Shown in pieces: positions 10,001 through 18,199 of a DNA stretch of 64,000 nt. Position 1 is the stretch's first letter. The number at the start of each line of letters is the position of its first letter. The notes under the pieces were generated by a model. That model did no database searches. It was not told the DNA's origin and was given only the letters and a program-made list of their open reading frames with translations. A program made the position numbers and the translations under genes. This stretch comes from an uncultured bacterium (GTDB lineage Bacteria; Verrucomicrobiota; Lentisphaeria; Victivallales; UBA1829): positions 1-64,000 of the forward strand of contig CASEYW010000028.1 in assembly GCA_949292215.1 (NCBI GenBank), read 5' to 3'.

Positions 10001-13000
10001 TTCGGGAATTGAACTGGATGCGAGATCCGATTACCGCTGGTACATTGCTGCGGTTGACAAATCCGGCAATCAGTCGACTCCCACCACAGATACAAATACG
10101 ATTGGAATCTGGTACGGAGACAGCGACGCGGTTCAGAATGTGAATTTCTCCGTTTACGGGAATATCCTTTACACGCCGGTCAGTTCCGAATGGTATCAGA
10201 CCCTGAGTTTCAAAGTCGATATTTCCGAGGATACCGAGAGTGATCTCTACACTCCCTCCGGTACGTATCTGTATGTTCTGCAGGTTAAGGAGCGTGACAA
10301 CACGACCGGTGACGATGTCTGGGTTACCAAGGCACAGAAATTTGCCGCGGATATCTCCGATCAGGAACGGATGGAAGGATTCTTCTATTTCACGGGTATC
10401 AAAAACATCAAGAAAGGATTTGCCAATGACGGCAGCAACCAGTGGCGTCTGACCGTCTATGATACTGCGGGCAATGCCAGTTTCAAGGAGCTTTCCACTC
10501 CTTACGATGTAACTCCGGCACACTTTGCCGAAGGCGATGCCCTGACCGTATCTTACGATTACAACACCTCCGATGAAAGTCTTGTAAATGTAACCGTGAC
10601 ATGGAACCGGGCAACAGATGAGGTCAACGGTTCCATGCTGGGCCAGTCCGGCGTCTATGAGTACACGATTGTTCTTTCCGCTCTGGATGGTTCCGGCGTT
10701 CTGGAAACCCATTCCATCATCGTGACCAATCCTGATCCGGACCAGCAGCCGGAGACCTATTCCTACACCTTCAAGAATCTTTCCGCGAACGCGGAATACA
10801 ATATCTCCGTTACGGTTCGCGACAAGATCAACAAGGCGGAAGGCTTCCCCGGCCGTCCGGTCACGATTTCGCAGGATATCATTCCGGACCAGGAACCCCC
10901 TGATTTCACAAGGGAGAACATCAAGAAGACGATCGTCAACTACGATGAATCCGGACTTCAAATTGTCCGCTTGAGATTCATCGAAGCCACCGATCTGCAG
11001 TCCGGAGTGGCAAAATATACGATCTCCTACTGGCAGAAAGGGTCGTTTGATATTACCACGATCGAAATCACGCCTGCGGATTTGAAACGGGATCCCACCG
11101 AGGCGAACGTCAAGTATTACGAACTTCATGGAATCCTTGATGAACGCGTGGAGTACGAATGGAGTATCTCTGCAACCGATAATCGCGGTCAGGAAAGCGA
11201 TCTGATTACCGGACTTGTCTGGGGATATGACAACGTGGCTCCCGCATTTGAGGAAGAAGCAACAGGCGTCCTTGCCAGCGAGATCACATATGTTCCTGTC
11301 GAGGGCAGCGACTTCTACGGAATTCAAGTGACCGTTTCCTGGGATCCTGCGATCGACAATCCGGTGGAAACCGATGACTATCTTGTCAATTCCTCCGGAA
11401 TCGTCTCCTACACGGTTCAGTACCGCTACCAGATCGGCGATGGGGAGTTCAGTTCCTGGATTACAATTGATCCCGACAAGAGTCATTACGAAGATGAATC
11501 GCTGTATCCCTACAACGGTACCAGCTGCACGATCACAGCACCGATCGGCAATGCCACTTACGAATGGCGCGTTGTGAATCCGGTTGACAAGTGTGGAAAT
11601 CATCTGACCTCCGGACAGTTCGGATATTCGCTGACGAACACAACCGGCTGGGCGGGCGATACCACCGATCCCACGTTTACCGGCGAGATCACCGTATATA
11701 CCCCGGAATTCAACAATGGAACGCTTGATGTTTCCATGTCTTGGAATCCGGCATCGGATATGGAGTCCGGTATTCTCGGCTATGCGGTTTACTATCGTGT
11801 TGCCGGTACGATGTCCTGGATCCTCGCAAATAGCGTCGAGGGTGAGGTCGACAAGATCGACTGGAACGCCGTGAAATACAATTCCCAGACGAAGACTTAT
11901 GAGTATTCTCTGATCGGTGTCGTCCCTGCCAACGTTTCTTATGAATGCCGGGTTGTTGCGTATGACAAAGTCGGCAATTCCACGGAGATTCTCGGTACAT
12001 TTGACGGCGATATCACTCCGCCGGAATTCGACGGAACCGCGTCCGCGCAAGTGATCGGCTACCAGGAGTACGAAGGCGAGCTGGATTGGCGCCAGAACGT
12101 CACCATCACCTGGAATCCTGCAACCGACGGTTCCATTGAAGACGATATTGTGATTTCCGGTGTGGAATACTACACGCTTCAGATCAAACTGACAAGCGAT
12201 CCGGATTCCGCATACAATCTGATGTCGTACCGCATCTATCTGACCGAGGATTCGAAATATCCCGACCGGATTGTGCTTGACGATCAGAATATGCCGTATA
12301 TCAATCTTTACGACGATCTGGGAATCCTTCTGAAGAACGGGGACTATACATGCAGAATTCTTGCGACAGACAAGGCAGATAATACAACTGCGGTCGCTGA
12401 TGCCATTACCATTGACTGGGTCGGCGATCATGAAGGTCCTGTTTTTGAGCTGGAAAATATCATTGATATTACCGTTGAATATGATCAGACCACTCTGATT
12501 GGCGGCAATGCAACTCAGAACGTCACCATCACCTGGAATCCTGCCGATGACGGCGAGAACGGGTCCGGTGTCCGTGGTTATACCCTCCGCTACAAACTGG
12601 ACGACGAGAAAGTCAAAAACTGGATCACTGTTCCGGGGCTGATTACAGATACCACCTATACGCTTACCGGTCTTGCTCATGGCAATTATGTGTTTGAGAT
12701 CACGGCGTATGACAACGTCAGCAACTCCACGGTCGTTTCCTCCTCCTGGGGCGGGGATGTCACCGCACCGATCTTCCCGAGAACGGATACGGAGGTGAAA
12801 GTTGACAAGAACAACAATGTCACGATCAACTGGAAGTCTCCGGCAAAAGAGGATCCCGATGTGGAGCCGCAATCCGGAGTCAAGGAGTATGTTTTCACCT
12901 TCCACCGCGATGGAACGGATGCGGATGTCGTCTATACGGTTACTGTGGATGATCCCTCTCTCTCCAGCTATGTGTTTACCAGCTCTTTCTGGAACGATCT

Positions 13001-15833
13001 TGAGGATGGAACTTATACATGGACGATGGTTGCTGTTGACTATGCTGGCAACAAGTCCGAGGAGCTGTCCGGAGATTCGTTCATCATCGACCGGGAAGCT
13101 CCGCATGGACCCACGGAAGATCAGGATGGCTGGTTTACTCTCCTTCCGGAACCTGAAATTACCGTCGAGTACGACTGGTTCCCGCAGCCCGGTATCAAAG
13201 GACTGGAAGATCCTGTGGATGTCCGCGATCCGATCAATATTACGGTTACTTTCGATGCGTCGAACAACAATTTCCAGGATCCGACAGGAGTTTATTTCAT
13301 CTATGAAATTTCGCTGGACGGCACGTTCCGCGATGAAAGCAAACTGCTTTACTCCTCCAAGCGCGACTCCGATTACACGTACAGCGACGATCCGACGAGT
13401 ACCGATGTTTATCAGGGAGATACCCTTGTTCTGAGCACGGAAAACAACGGAATCACCCGTCTTGCCGGATATGCGCCGGGTACGGTCTTCTACTGGCGAG
13501 CCAAAGCGGTCGACGGAAGAGGACACGAGGTCTCTAACTGGAGTTATCAGGTGACGTCGTTTACTTTGACGGATTCGGATGGAAACAATATCGTTGACCT
13601 CTATACGAATCCGACAAAACCGTTGTCCGTCGGTGTGACCCGCGATAATGACTTTTCGAATGTCTACACGGTCAGCTGGCAGCCCTCTTCGGATGCGTTC
13701 GGTATTGCAGGTTACTATATTGAGATTTCCAATTCTCTGGAAACGCAGATAGAATATATTGATGCGTCTGAAATTTCAAGTTTGCGTGTGGCAACCTGGA
13801 GTATGATCCTGAATTCCGGAACCTACGATTTCCGAGTTCAGGCTGTTGATGGAAGCGGAAGAAAGAGTGCATGGAGTGATAAATTCACCTATACCGTTTC
13901 GGAAGAGATCGGACCGGGATATGAAGACGGTCTCTCCTCTTCCTGGGCATATACCCTCCAGAATGGAACGATGGGAACCGATCATTACATAACCTCGACA
14001 TTCGGCACCATCGGTCTTGCTTCCGACTCCGGCGCAAATTACTGCTGGTACAAATTTGACCTGCTGAATCAGGGTAAATCGGATGAGAACGGTTTGCTGG
14101 GCGGAGTTCTCAACTTGACTCTGACAGGAGTAACCTCTCCTCTGACAATCTCCATCTATGATGATACGAAAAAGGTCATCAAGAAATTCACCGTGAAGAA
14201 CGGCCTGGGCGGAATTACCAATCTTCTGATTGATCCGGCAAAATACGGAGAACGGATTTACCTCATGGTTGAAGCAGCTCAGAATGCCACGAAGGCTCAG
14301 TATACGATCAATGCCGATCTCTCCTTCTTCGATACTCCGGATTATGATGATCTTAAAACGAATCCTCAGTGGATGAAACTCTCCAACACGGAAACAGGTG
14401 CGGCCGGAACCGTTCAGGGCTGGGTCGGATATCAGGACAAAGGCGATTATTACATGTTCGAGGCAGGTGACTCCGCTACCATTCAGGGAGTCAACATCAC
14501 CGGCGTGACAGGAAAGTTGAAAGTGACTCTGTATGACAATGAGCGGAAGAAGAAAGAATCCGTCACCATTACGGAGGATACCTACAATCTCTTCTCCGGA
14601 GTGCTGGTCCCGGAAATCTACTTCATCGCCGTCGAGACTTCTGACGGAGGCAAAGGAACCGTCAACTCCTATTACAACCTGAGCGTTTCGGAGGATTATC
14701 TGCCTGCAAAGACAGCGTCCTCGAATCCGTCAAACATTGTTTTCCTGGATTCGGATGGCAACTATGCGGTTACGGATGAGTGGGTCGGCTTCGGAGATTC
14801 TGTTGATTATTACAACTTCTCCACAGCGAATGCCGGTTCTCTGAATATTTCCATCGACGTCAAGCAGGATGCCAAATTGAAAGTGTCCCTGTATCAGTAC
14901 GTTGACGGAAAACAGAAAAAACTGAAGAGTGTGACGGTCACATACACATCGGACAACAGTAACCTGTTCAAGGATTATCTGCTTCCTGTTGGCAATTTCC
15001 TGGTCACGGTGGAATCCGGAGACAAAGGAAAAGGCAATGAGAATTCGTATTACGACCTGACGGTCAGCGATCTCTACAAGCATCCCGCTTCGTCGAACAA
15101 CAGTTTTGCCACGGCGGATCAGGAAACGCTTCAGCTGAATCAGAAGACAACGGCCGAAGACGATCTCTGGGTCGGGTATGGTGATCCGGCAGACTACTAT
15201 GAGATCAATCTTTCCGGAGACGGCGTCTTCAATCTCGGCGTTTACGATCTTGCGGCAAAGGTGAAAATCTCTGTTTACGAGAAGAAGTCGGAAGGTGTCG
15301 CCGGCAAGAAGATCTCTTCTGTGACTCTGAATGCCGGTACCAATTCCGAGAAGGTCTTCAAGAACGACATGCTCCTGGATGCCGGCAGCTACTATGTGGT
15401 TGTCGAGTCCACGGATAAGAAGACTGCAAAGCAGGAAACCGCTTATAATCTGAACTTCAACGGAACTTACTTTGTCAATGATTCGCATACCGAGGACAAC
15501 AGCAGCTGGGCTTCCGATACGGTTGCTCAGGCGCAGACGCTCGCGGCAGGCGAAACCATTCAGCTCAGCGGCTGGGTCGGATACAATGATCCCTCCGATT
15601 TCTTCCGCTTCAATGTCGAAGGAGCTTCCAGCGTGAGACTGGATTTCTCCGGCTTCAATTCAACGAATTTGACCTATGAAGTCAGATCCGTTGCAACGAA
15701 CAAGAAAGTTTCGTTTGATACCTACGGCGTGTCCAAGGATCTGCTTTCCGGCTCTTACTACGTTGAGATCTCAACGAAGAACGAAAAGAAATACTACAGC
15801 AATGATTACACTCTCGGAATTACGGCTGTTTAA
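4038..15833 (+). CDS. Giant modular protein with fibronectin-III and PPC-type repeats
   Basis: A single 3931-residue frame, start ATG 4038 with AGGAG seven bases upstream. The N-terminal ~680 residues are glycine/aspartate-rich beta repeats I cannot assign. Residues ~690-1350 look like a parallel beta-helix (repeated N-x-I-x-A-x-G-I/L-x-A turns). Residues ~1355-3290 are fibronectin-III-like modules; linkers such as LTPPEI, QEPPDF, VAPAFE, ITPPEF and VTAPIF occur near 1899, 2284, 2399, 2659 and 2909. From ~3300 to the end there are PPC-like beta-sandwich repeats marked by WVGYxDxxDYYxF near 3461, 3581, 3710 and 3845. The architecture suggests a surface or secreted adhesin/scaffold, but the N-terminus (MATERMGQFWEFVYGSEIRG) has no signal peptide or membrane segment. 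Export by a C-terminal-signal route (type I) is an inference. It is transcribed alone, with its own promoter and terminator. Confidence 0.85.
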   Translation: MATERMGQFWEFVYGSEIRGGDAVFRATSIIGGDQGGQYFLNQNESTLVPPYQGDSYKDAALEFTGDNNLLIIGGNYDSNFNPDYTVRTNKSGSPASRYNFEYVAGAMVTEGGYAYRRDEIYSYQLQGYSFATTDGETGAFVALNRYGEVSLNQEERTWRKENGEIKIYDAEGTLVGTLEGNIIVNHDSGKFFSLTGVQLGFVDDDGTLKHFNGEKFLDDDNNVVTDNLKNIGHMQDGLLIGPDGRIQSFTIFGDTVDTGLFIQNGKVFSGTTEIGTLNGNWIETPLGLCYLSSDGLSAPLEATWRRTANGYDLFNEIGDKIGSISDVNSSVVLNDAGEQAYFTSVKKEVAGEIITVNQFAGYLLEGTSYIVDTAGGKTSGDLYVLNSSGTVSAVTSNNNPVTWSVNDSVYSVEWNISLTTTMTGTIQGDLIKTEIGEGSVTYYSNSTSPTGTYDYEELGLLYQVTSSGRLIQLRAPRIQAGSWEGVPEYRYGSELMYDDEDYVYQAYFNGVRSSKEVIGFLTEEGILQWNSVTEQLVTEFKASGTSSSFKEWFETAHSEDQSLYQSSLLYYVFDYTTSYASDEYYRTWSGTFVDEEGTEVLLDANNQYLGFNDGSSLWFEVAYGSNSWAAQKTISAVKFDRAGQVNFTAQTGGINPSLSGAENIYDAAAMDRNIRIKAENINLIPQGGDSVLTYRSGSSSFDAYGILSGSGSDVDGSSATDSGLLQILSDLPAEITASATASVTGLLSESQEAVSNSSDNTIQAAAIRADDFYLKNNFIGNLSADVTFTNHQYVDGMELSGNKISAQGIWALKKNIEVSGFWGDTSNDDMLRGIITAAVRNVELFNTPDYWKPQATDGDIPEALATISDNAIGAYGLRADAGSLLLTSYNGTIETTVDDVEMRATTNSTRDPVATIANNTVYSRGLSAANISFTGMFTGDITSYMNHVWQVRNGGEPEGLGNEIATAAIYADTTITFSGRMNGSLTVYTNDVGDIKESSSLIDPGLNVYTAGIYAGSSLTLNNGNSLLAADIRTETYDVQVYTKGGENAYGIYAPTLSASAMDSEIHVTTDSSVGRAIALWVTTYKNAADATFDITGNITLDGRSDSSASEVRVAVLKTANDLNIRIASNIIIDPTGATEARYAVFSGNVTGPNSFVKQSYDDIVEIASGAEIVGNFDLTEGKNTYTIDSNATITGDLLSMNGTTNIEFVLNRWRAVDDVGWESQGAHNENFIINSLTGETGTETGVNITVNLNEAKDGTYKLISGLNNKDRWLDYWVEPSKPVYITLTFDTLQDVRFTFAGVTPDADGVYTVEQTMLSDDGKNAFVVTAYLTGNTSTNPGELTIDVDREIDLTATELVANSVSFTTIEDEDENLLKVSWRSGVSNAEKGDCRYRLTYTETNKKTGISEEKSVDYTNGTFQADIETSDEVEISDLAVYLIEEVPPVSDIKWNAETNSLSWNAVSGVSDLSNCVYRVTFQVRGEDGTVTTQIADYGTGTTSCTLEVNGEVVGTPVVEFVRLGDPMDGCKVEEKDDTTTLVSWTPPSADSMGAREYSYSLSYVISTMDENGTVIASEMKTVVYDSSKTSVTISHETNQTVSDVTVSLQESMWKDVSTVSLTSAYNSDTDTVRLDWSYWGPSLNNNYQYEVEYSIITYDENGSEIDRTNSIVANLAYNATYFEIYDILENQKVIARVRLNNKGSSSAYQNGEWSQTIEVAGTDVVPEIGQPAGTRVRGGESSVMFLEWNRCSCEAGLSFYEINYLTIDDEVLKAVGTIKESDLWDSFTKLSNLLASGSSAASALGGVDEYGNYYLTAIEVKKDDGSTETIELIRRITLFRKTTTADTLFVSGLDNGLNLYWRVRAVSNTYQGEQRPDSLEGNKASGVGEWTLGDSIKIDTKDLTPPEIIDSSKAEAINTQQNVFYIANNLTDAERTISVKWENFAEDPVGGTGLKGYKLYYVQLDESGNEIGEYQYCPLAEYSGQGSFSISGIELDARSDYRWYIAAVDKSGNQSTPTTDTNTIGIWYGDSDAVQNVNFSVYGNILYTPVSSEWYQTLSFKVDISEDTESDLYTPSGTYLYVLQVKERDNTTGDDVWVTKAQKFAADISDQERMEGFFYFTGIKNIKKGFANDGSNQWRLTVYDTAGNASFKELSTPYDVTPAHFAEGDALTVSYDYNTSDESLVNVTVTWNRATDEVNGSMLGQSGVYEYTIVLSALDGSGVLETHSIIVTNPDPDQQPETYSYTFKNLSANAEYNISVTVRDKINKAEGFPGRPVTISQDIIPDQEPPDFTRENIKKTIVNYDESGLQIVRLRFIEATDLQSGVAKYTISYWQKGSFDITTIEITPADLKRDPTEANVKYYELHGILDERVEYEWSISATDNRGQESDLITGLVWGYDNVAPAFEEEATGVLASEITYVPVEGSDFYGIQVTVSWDPAIDNPVETDDYLVNSSGIVSYTVQYRYQIGDGEFSSWITIDPDKSHYEDESLYPYNGTSCTITAPIGNATYEWRVVNPVDKCGNHLTSGQFGYSLTNTTGWAGDTTDPTFTGEITVYTPEFNNGTLDVSMSWNPASDMESGILGYAVYYRVAGTMSWILANSVEGEVDKIDWNAVKYNSQTKTYEYSLIGVVPANVSYECRVVAYDKVGNSTEILGTFDGDITPPEFDGTASAQVIGYQEYEGELDWRQNVTITWNPATDGSIEDDIVISGVEYYTLQIKLTSDPDSAYNLMSYRIYLTEDSKYPDRIVLDDQNMPYINLYDDLGILLKNGDYTCRILATDKADNTTAVADAITIDWVGDHEGPVFELENIIDITVEYDQTTLIGGNATQNVTITWNPADDGENGSGVRGYTLRYKLDDEKVKNWITVPGLITDTTYTLTGLAHGNYVFEITAYDNVSNSTVVSSSWGGDVTAPIFPRTDTEVKVDKNNNVTINWKSPAKEDPDVEPQSGVKEYVFTFHRDGTDADVVYTVTVDDPSLSSYVFTSSFWNDLEDGTYTWTMVAVDYAGNKSEELSGDSFIIDREAPHGPTEDQDGWFTLLPEPEITVEYDWFPQPGIKGLEDPVDVRDPINITVTFDASNNNFQDPTGVYFIYEISLDGTFRDESKLLYSSKRDSDYTYSDDPTSTDVYQGDTLVLSTENNGITRLAGYAPGTVFYWRAKAVDGRGHEVSNWSYQVTSFTLTDSDGNNIVDLYTNPTKPLSVGVTRDNDFSNVYTVSWQPSSDAFGIAGYYIEISNSLETQIEYIDASEISSLRVATWSMILNSGTYDFRVQAVDGSGRKSAWSDKFTYTVSEEIGPGYEDGLSSSWAYTLQNGTMGTDHYITSTFGTIGLASDSGANYCWYKFDLLNQGKSDENGLLGGVLNLTLTGVTSPLTISIYDDTKKVIKKFTVKNGLGGITNLLIDPAKYGERIYLMVEAAQNATKAQYTINADLSFFDTPDYDDLKTNPQWMKLSNTETGAAGTVQGWVGYQDKGDYYMFEAGDSATIQGVNITGVTGKLKVTLYDNERKKKESVTITEDTYNLFSGVLVPEIYFIAVETSDGGKGTVNSYYNLSVSEDYLPAKTASSNPSNIVFLDSDGNYAVTDEWVGFGDSVDYYNFSTANAGSLNISIDVKQDAKLKVSLYQYVDGKQKKLKSVTVTYTSDNSNLFKDYLLPVGNFLVTVESGDKGKGNENSYYDLTVSDLYKHPASSNNSFATADQETLQLNQKTTAEDDLWVGYGDPADYYEINLSGDGVFNLGVYDLAAKVKISVYEKKSEGVAGKKISSVTLNAGTNSEKVFKNDMLLDAGSYYVVVESTDKKTAKQETAYNLNFNGTYFVNDSHTEDNSSWASDTVAQAQTLAAGETIQLSGWVGYNDPSDFFRFNVEGASSVRLDFSGFNSTNLTYEVRSVATNKKVSFDTYGVSKDLLSGSYYVEISTKNEKKYYSNDYTLGITAV

Positions 15834-15861
15834 TTCCGCAGCGTGAATTTGCGCCCATCTG

Positions 15862-15896
15862 CCGCATGCTCCCGAAAAGAGCATGCGGTTTTTTTT
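15862..15896 (+). terminator. Strong intrinsic terminator after the giant gene
   Basis: The perfect 10-bp stem CCGCATGCTC (15862-15871) / GAGCATGCGG (15879-15888) with a 7-base loop is followed by eight T residues. It separates the giant gene from the electron-transfer operon. Confidence 0.95.
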
Positions 15897-15918
15897 GCGA
15901 AAAATCAGACGTTCAGTA

Positions 15919-15946
15919 TTGAAAAAACGGCGTTTTGTGATACTGT
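15919..15946 (+). promoter_or_regulatory. Promoter of the NuoE/NuoF/GltD-like operon
   Basis: TTGAAA (15919-15924), 16 bases, then TACTGT (15941-15946) with a TG two bases before the -10 (extended -10 type). It lies between the upstream terminator and the first gene at 15988. Confidence 0.65.
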
Positions 15947-15987
15947 ATTCCGTTTAAACGGATATAATAATCTGGGAGGTTTTAGTT

Positions 15988-16443
15988 ATGTTGTCAGACT
16001 ATTCCTATCTTGAAGAGGTAGGACACGAAAAAGGAGATCTCATCAAAGGACTTCAGCTGATCCAGCAGAAGGAAGGCTATGTTTCCGATGATGCCGTCAA
16101 AGCTGTGGCCGCCAATTTCAATATGGCGGAGGCCGAGGTTGAAGGAGTTCTCACATTCTATGCTCAGTTCAAGCGGGTGAAACCCGGACGTTTTCAGATC
16201 AGTTCCTGTGATGGAACTGCCTGTCATATCAAGGGAACGCCGCTGATCCAGCAGTGGATTCAGGCGGAACTCGGCATTAAAAGCGGAGAAACTGACAAGG
16301 AAGGCCGTTTTTCATTGGAAACCGTTGCCTGTCTTGGCTGTTGCAGTCTTGCTCCTGTCATGGCAATCAATGGCCGTGTCTACGGAAAGCTCGACCGCAA
16401 GGGGCTTGTGAAAATTTTGAATGAATATAAAAAGATGGACTGA
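15988..16443 (+). CDS. NuoE/HydC-like thioredoxin-fold [2Fe-2S] subunit (StnC/HndA-like)
   Basis: 151 residues, the normal size for the 24-kDa-type electron-transfer subunit of complex I and of bifurcating hydrogenases. The four cluster ligands are visible as C-x4-C (CDGTAC, residues ~73-78) and C-x3-C (CLGCC, ~113-117). The N-terminal helical part (GLQLIQQKEGYVSDDAVKAV) is typical. A GGGAGG ribosome site precedes ATG 15988. The next gene starts four bases after the stop. With the two following genes it should form a soluble NAD(P)H/ferredoxin complex; no hydrogenase or formate dehydrogenase catalytic subunit is adjacent. Confidence 0.92.
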   Translation: MLSDYSYLEEVGHEKGDLIKGLQLIQQKEGYVSDDAVKAVAANFNMAEAEVEGVLTFYAQFKRVKPGRFQISSCDGTACHIKGTPLIQQWIQAELGIKSGETDKEGRFSLETVACLGCCSLAPVMAINGRVYGKLDRKGLVKILNEYKKMD

Positions 16444-16447
16444 TAAC

Positions 16448-18184
16448 ATGGCTCAGATCAAACGAATCAAAGTCGGCGTTGCATCCTGCGGCGTCGCCGC
16501 CGGTGCCGAAGCCGTGATGGAGGCTCTCAAGCGTAATGCCGGTGACATCCCGGTTGTCGGGGTCGGCTGCATCGGGCACTGCTATGCGGAACCGATGGTG
16601 GAAGTGGAAACTGACAACGGTTCCGTCTTCTATTCCTCTGTCAAAGGCGACGACGTTTCCGCTCAGAAAATCCTTTCTCTTTCTGAAGAAGGACGCTTTG
16701 TTATCCCGGAAATCCGTTCCTCCAAAGAGGCTCTTTATGTGACCAGACTTGCGGGCCGCATCGAACCGTGCAATCTGGAAGAATACAAGGCGAACGGCGG
16801 ATTCTCCGCTTTGGAAAAAGCGTTTTCCATGAAGCCCGGGGAGGTCGTCGACATGATTAAGGTTTCCGGACTCCGCGGCCGCGGAGGCGGCGGTTTCCCG
16901 ACCGGTATGAAATGGTCATTCCTGGCAGCAAAGCAGGTCCCTGAAAAAGTTCTGATCATGAACGCTGACGAAGGCGACCCCGGTGCATTTATGGACCGTT
17001 CCATGATGGAAAGTGTTCCGTTCCAAGTGCTGGAAGGCATGCTGATCGGCGCCTATGCAACCGGCGCAACCAAACTTTTCATTTACTGTCGCGCGGAATA
17101 CCCGATGGCAATCAAGCACCTCAAGATCGCGATCGCAAAAATTCAGGAAGCCGGACTCGACAAACTCCCCGGCCGCGAAAAGCCGATTGAGATTAAAATC
17201 AAGGAAGGTGCCGGAGCTTTTGTCTGTGGTGAAGAGACCGCGATGATCGCTTCTCTGGAAGGCAAACGCGGAACTCCGCGCTTCCGTCCCCCGTTCCCGA
17301 CCGACAGCGGCTGGAACTCCCTGCCGACAGCAATCAACAATGTGGAAACCTTTGCCAACATCGCTCCTCTTGTCAATATGGGTGGTGAGGCTTTTGCTTC
17401 CATCGGATCAGAAAAGAGCAAGGGAACAAAGATTTTCGCTCTCGCAGGTGATTTGAAATATCCCGGACTGACTGAAGTGCCGATGGGTGTGACCCTCGCC
17501 GAGATCGTGTACGATATCGGAGGCGCGGAACGGGGCAGCGTCAAGGCGGTTCAAACCGGCGGGCCTTCCGGCGGCTGCATCCCTGCCGAGAAATTCGATG
17601 TGAAGGTCGATTACGATTCTCTGAAAGAACTTGGCGCAATCATGGGGTCCGGCGGATTGATCGTGATCGGAAACAATCGGTGCATGGTGGAAACGGCACG
17701 CTACTTCCTTTCCTTCACGCACCGGGAATCCTGCGGAAAATGCACCTTCTGCCGCGTTGGAACCATGCGTATGTATGAGACGCTTGAACGCATCTGTGCC
17801 GGAGAAGGCAAAGAAGAGGATATCGCGTTCCTGGAAGATCTCGGACCGAAAATCCGCAAAGGCGCGCTCTGCGGTCTCGGGCAGACAGCTCCGAATCCGG
17901 CTCTTTCCACGATCCGTTATTTCCGGAACGAGTATGAGGCCCATGTCAAGGAAAAAGTCTGTCCGTCGCTGGTCTGTCCGACTCTGGTTGACCTGACGCT
18001 GGACCAGAGCAAGTGCATCAAATGCAAGCTCTGCATCCGGAGCTGCCCGGCAGGAGCGATTTCCGATGGATTCGTAATCGACAATGCCAAATGCCTCAAA
18101 TGCAATTCCTGTCTGGAAGTCTGTCCGAAAAAGGCAATCAAACGTGTGCCGCGCGGACAGGGATTCAACTCAAACAACAAGTGA
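16448..18184 (+). CDS. NuoF/HydB-like NADH-binding flavoprotein subunit (StnB/HndC-like)
   Basis: 578 residues from ATG 16448; an in-frame ATG at 16421 would overlap the previous gene. Domains: an N-terminal thioredoxin-like [2Fe-2S] region (~1-90), the FMN/NADH-binding NuoF core (GLRGRGGGGFPTGMKW near 143), an SLBB segment, an iron-sulfur segment (ESCGKCTFCRVGT near 428), and a C-terminal two-[4Fe-4S] ferredoxin (CIKCKLCIRSC and CLKCNSCLEVC). This is the HydB/HndC layout, longer than complex I NuoF. The N-terminal [2Fe-2S] region shows only three of the four expected cysteines (Cys14, Cys41, Cys45). The predicted role is NAD(H) oxidation/reduction and the flavin site of electron bifurcation. 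Confidence 0.93.
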   Translation: MAQIKRIKVGVASCGVAAGAEAVMEALKRNAGDIPVVGVGCIGHCYAEPMVEVETDNGSVFYSSVKGDDVSAQKILSLSEEGRFVIPEIRSSKEALYVTRLAGRIEPCNLEEYKANGGFSALEKAFSMKPGEVVDMIKVSGLRGRGGGGFPTGMKWSFLAAKQVPEKVLIMNADEGDPGAFMDRSMMESVPFQVLEGMLIGAYATGATKLFIYCRAEYPMAIKHLKIAIAKIQEAGLDKLPGREKPIEIKIKEGAGAFVCGEETAMIASLEGKRGTPRFRPPFPTDSGWNSLPTAINNVETFANIAPLVNMGGEAFASIGSEKSKGTKIFALAGDLKYPGLTEVPMGVTLAEIVYDIGGAERGSVKAVQTGGPSGGCIPAEKFDVKVDYDSLKELGAIMGSGGLIVIGNNRCMVETARYFLSFTHRESCGKCTFCRVGTMRMYETLERICAGEGKEEDIAFLEDLGPKIRKGALCGLGQTAPNPALSTIRYFRNEYEAHVKEKVCPSLVCPTLVDLTLDQSKCIKCKLCIRSCPAGAISDGFVIDNAKCLKCNSCLEVCPKKAIKRVPRGQGFNSNNK

Positions 18185-18199
18185 CCGGAGTATTTACCA

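Noticed and set aside
9714..13526. 1270-codon open frame antisense to the giant gene
   Set aside because: It lies wholly inside the fibronectin-III region on the opposite strand. Its translation is low-information (Ile/Arg/Asn/Asp-rich shadows of repeats), and it has no ribosome site or recognisable domain. The long length follows from biased codon use in the giant gene.
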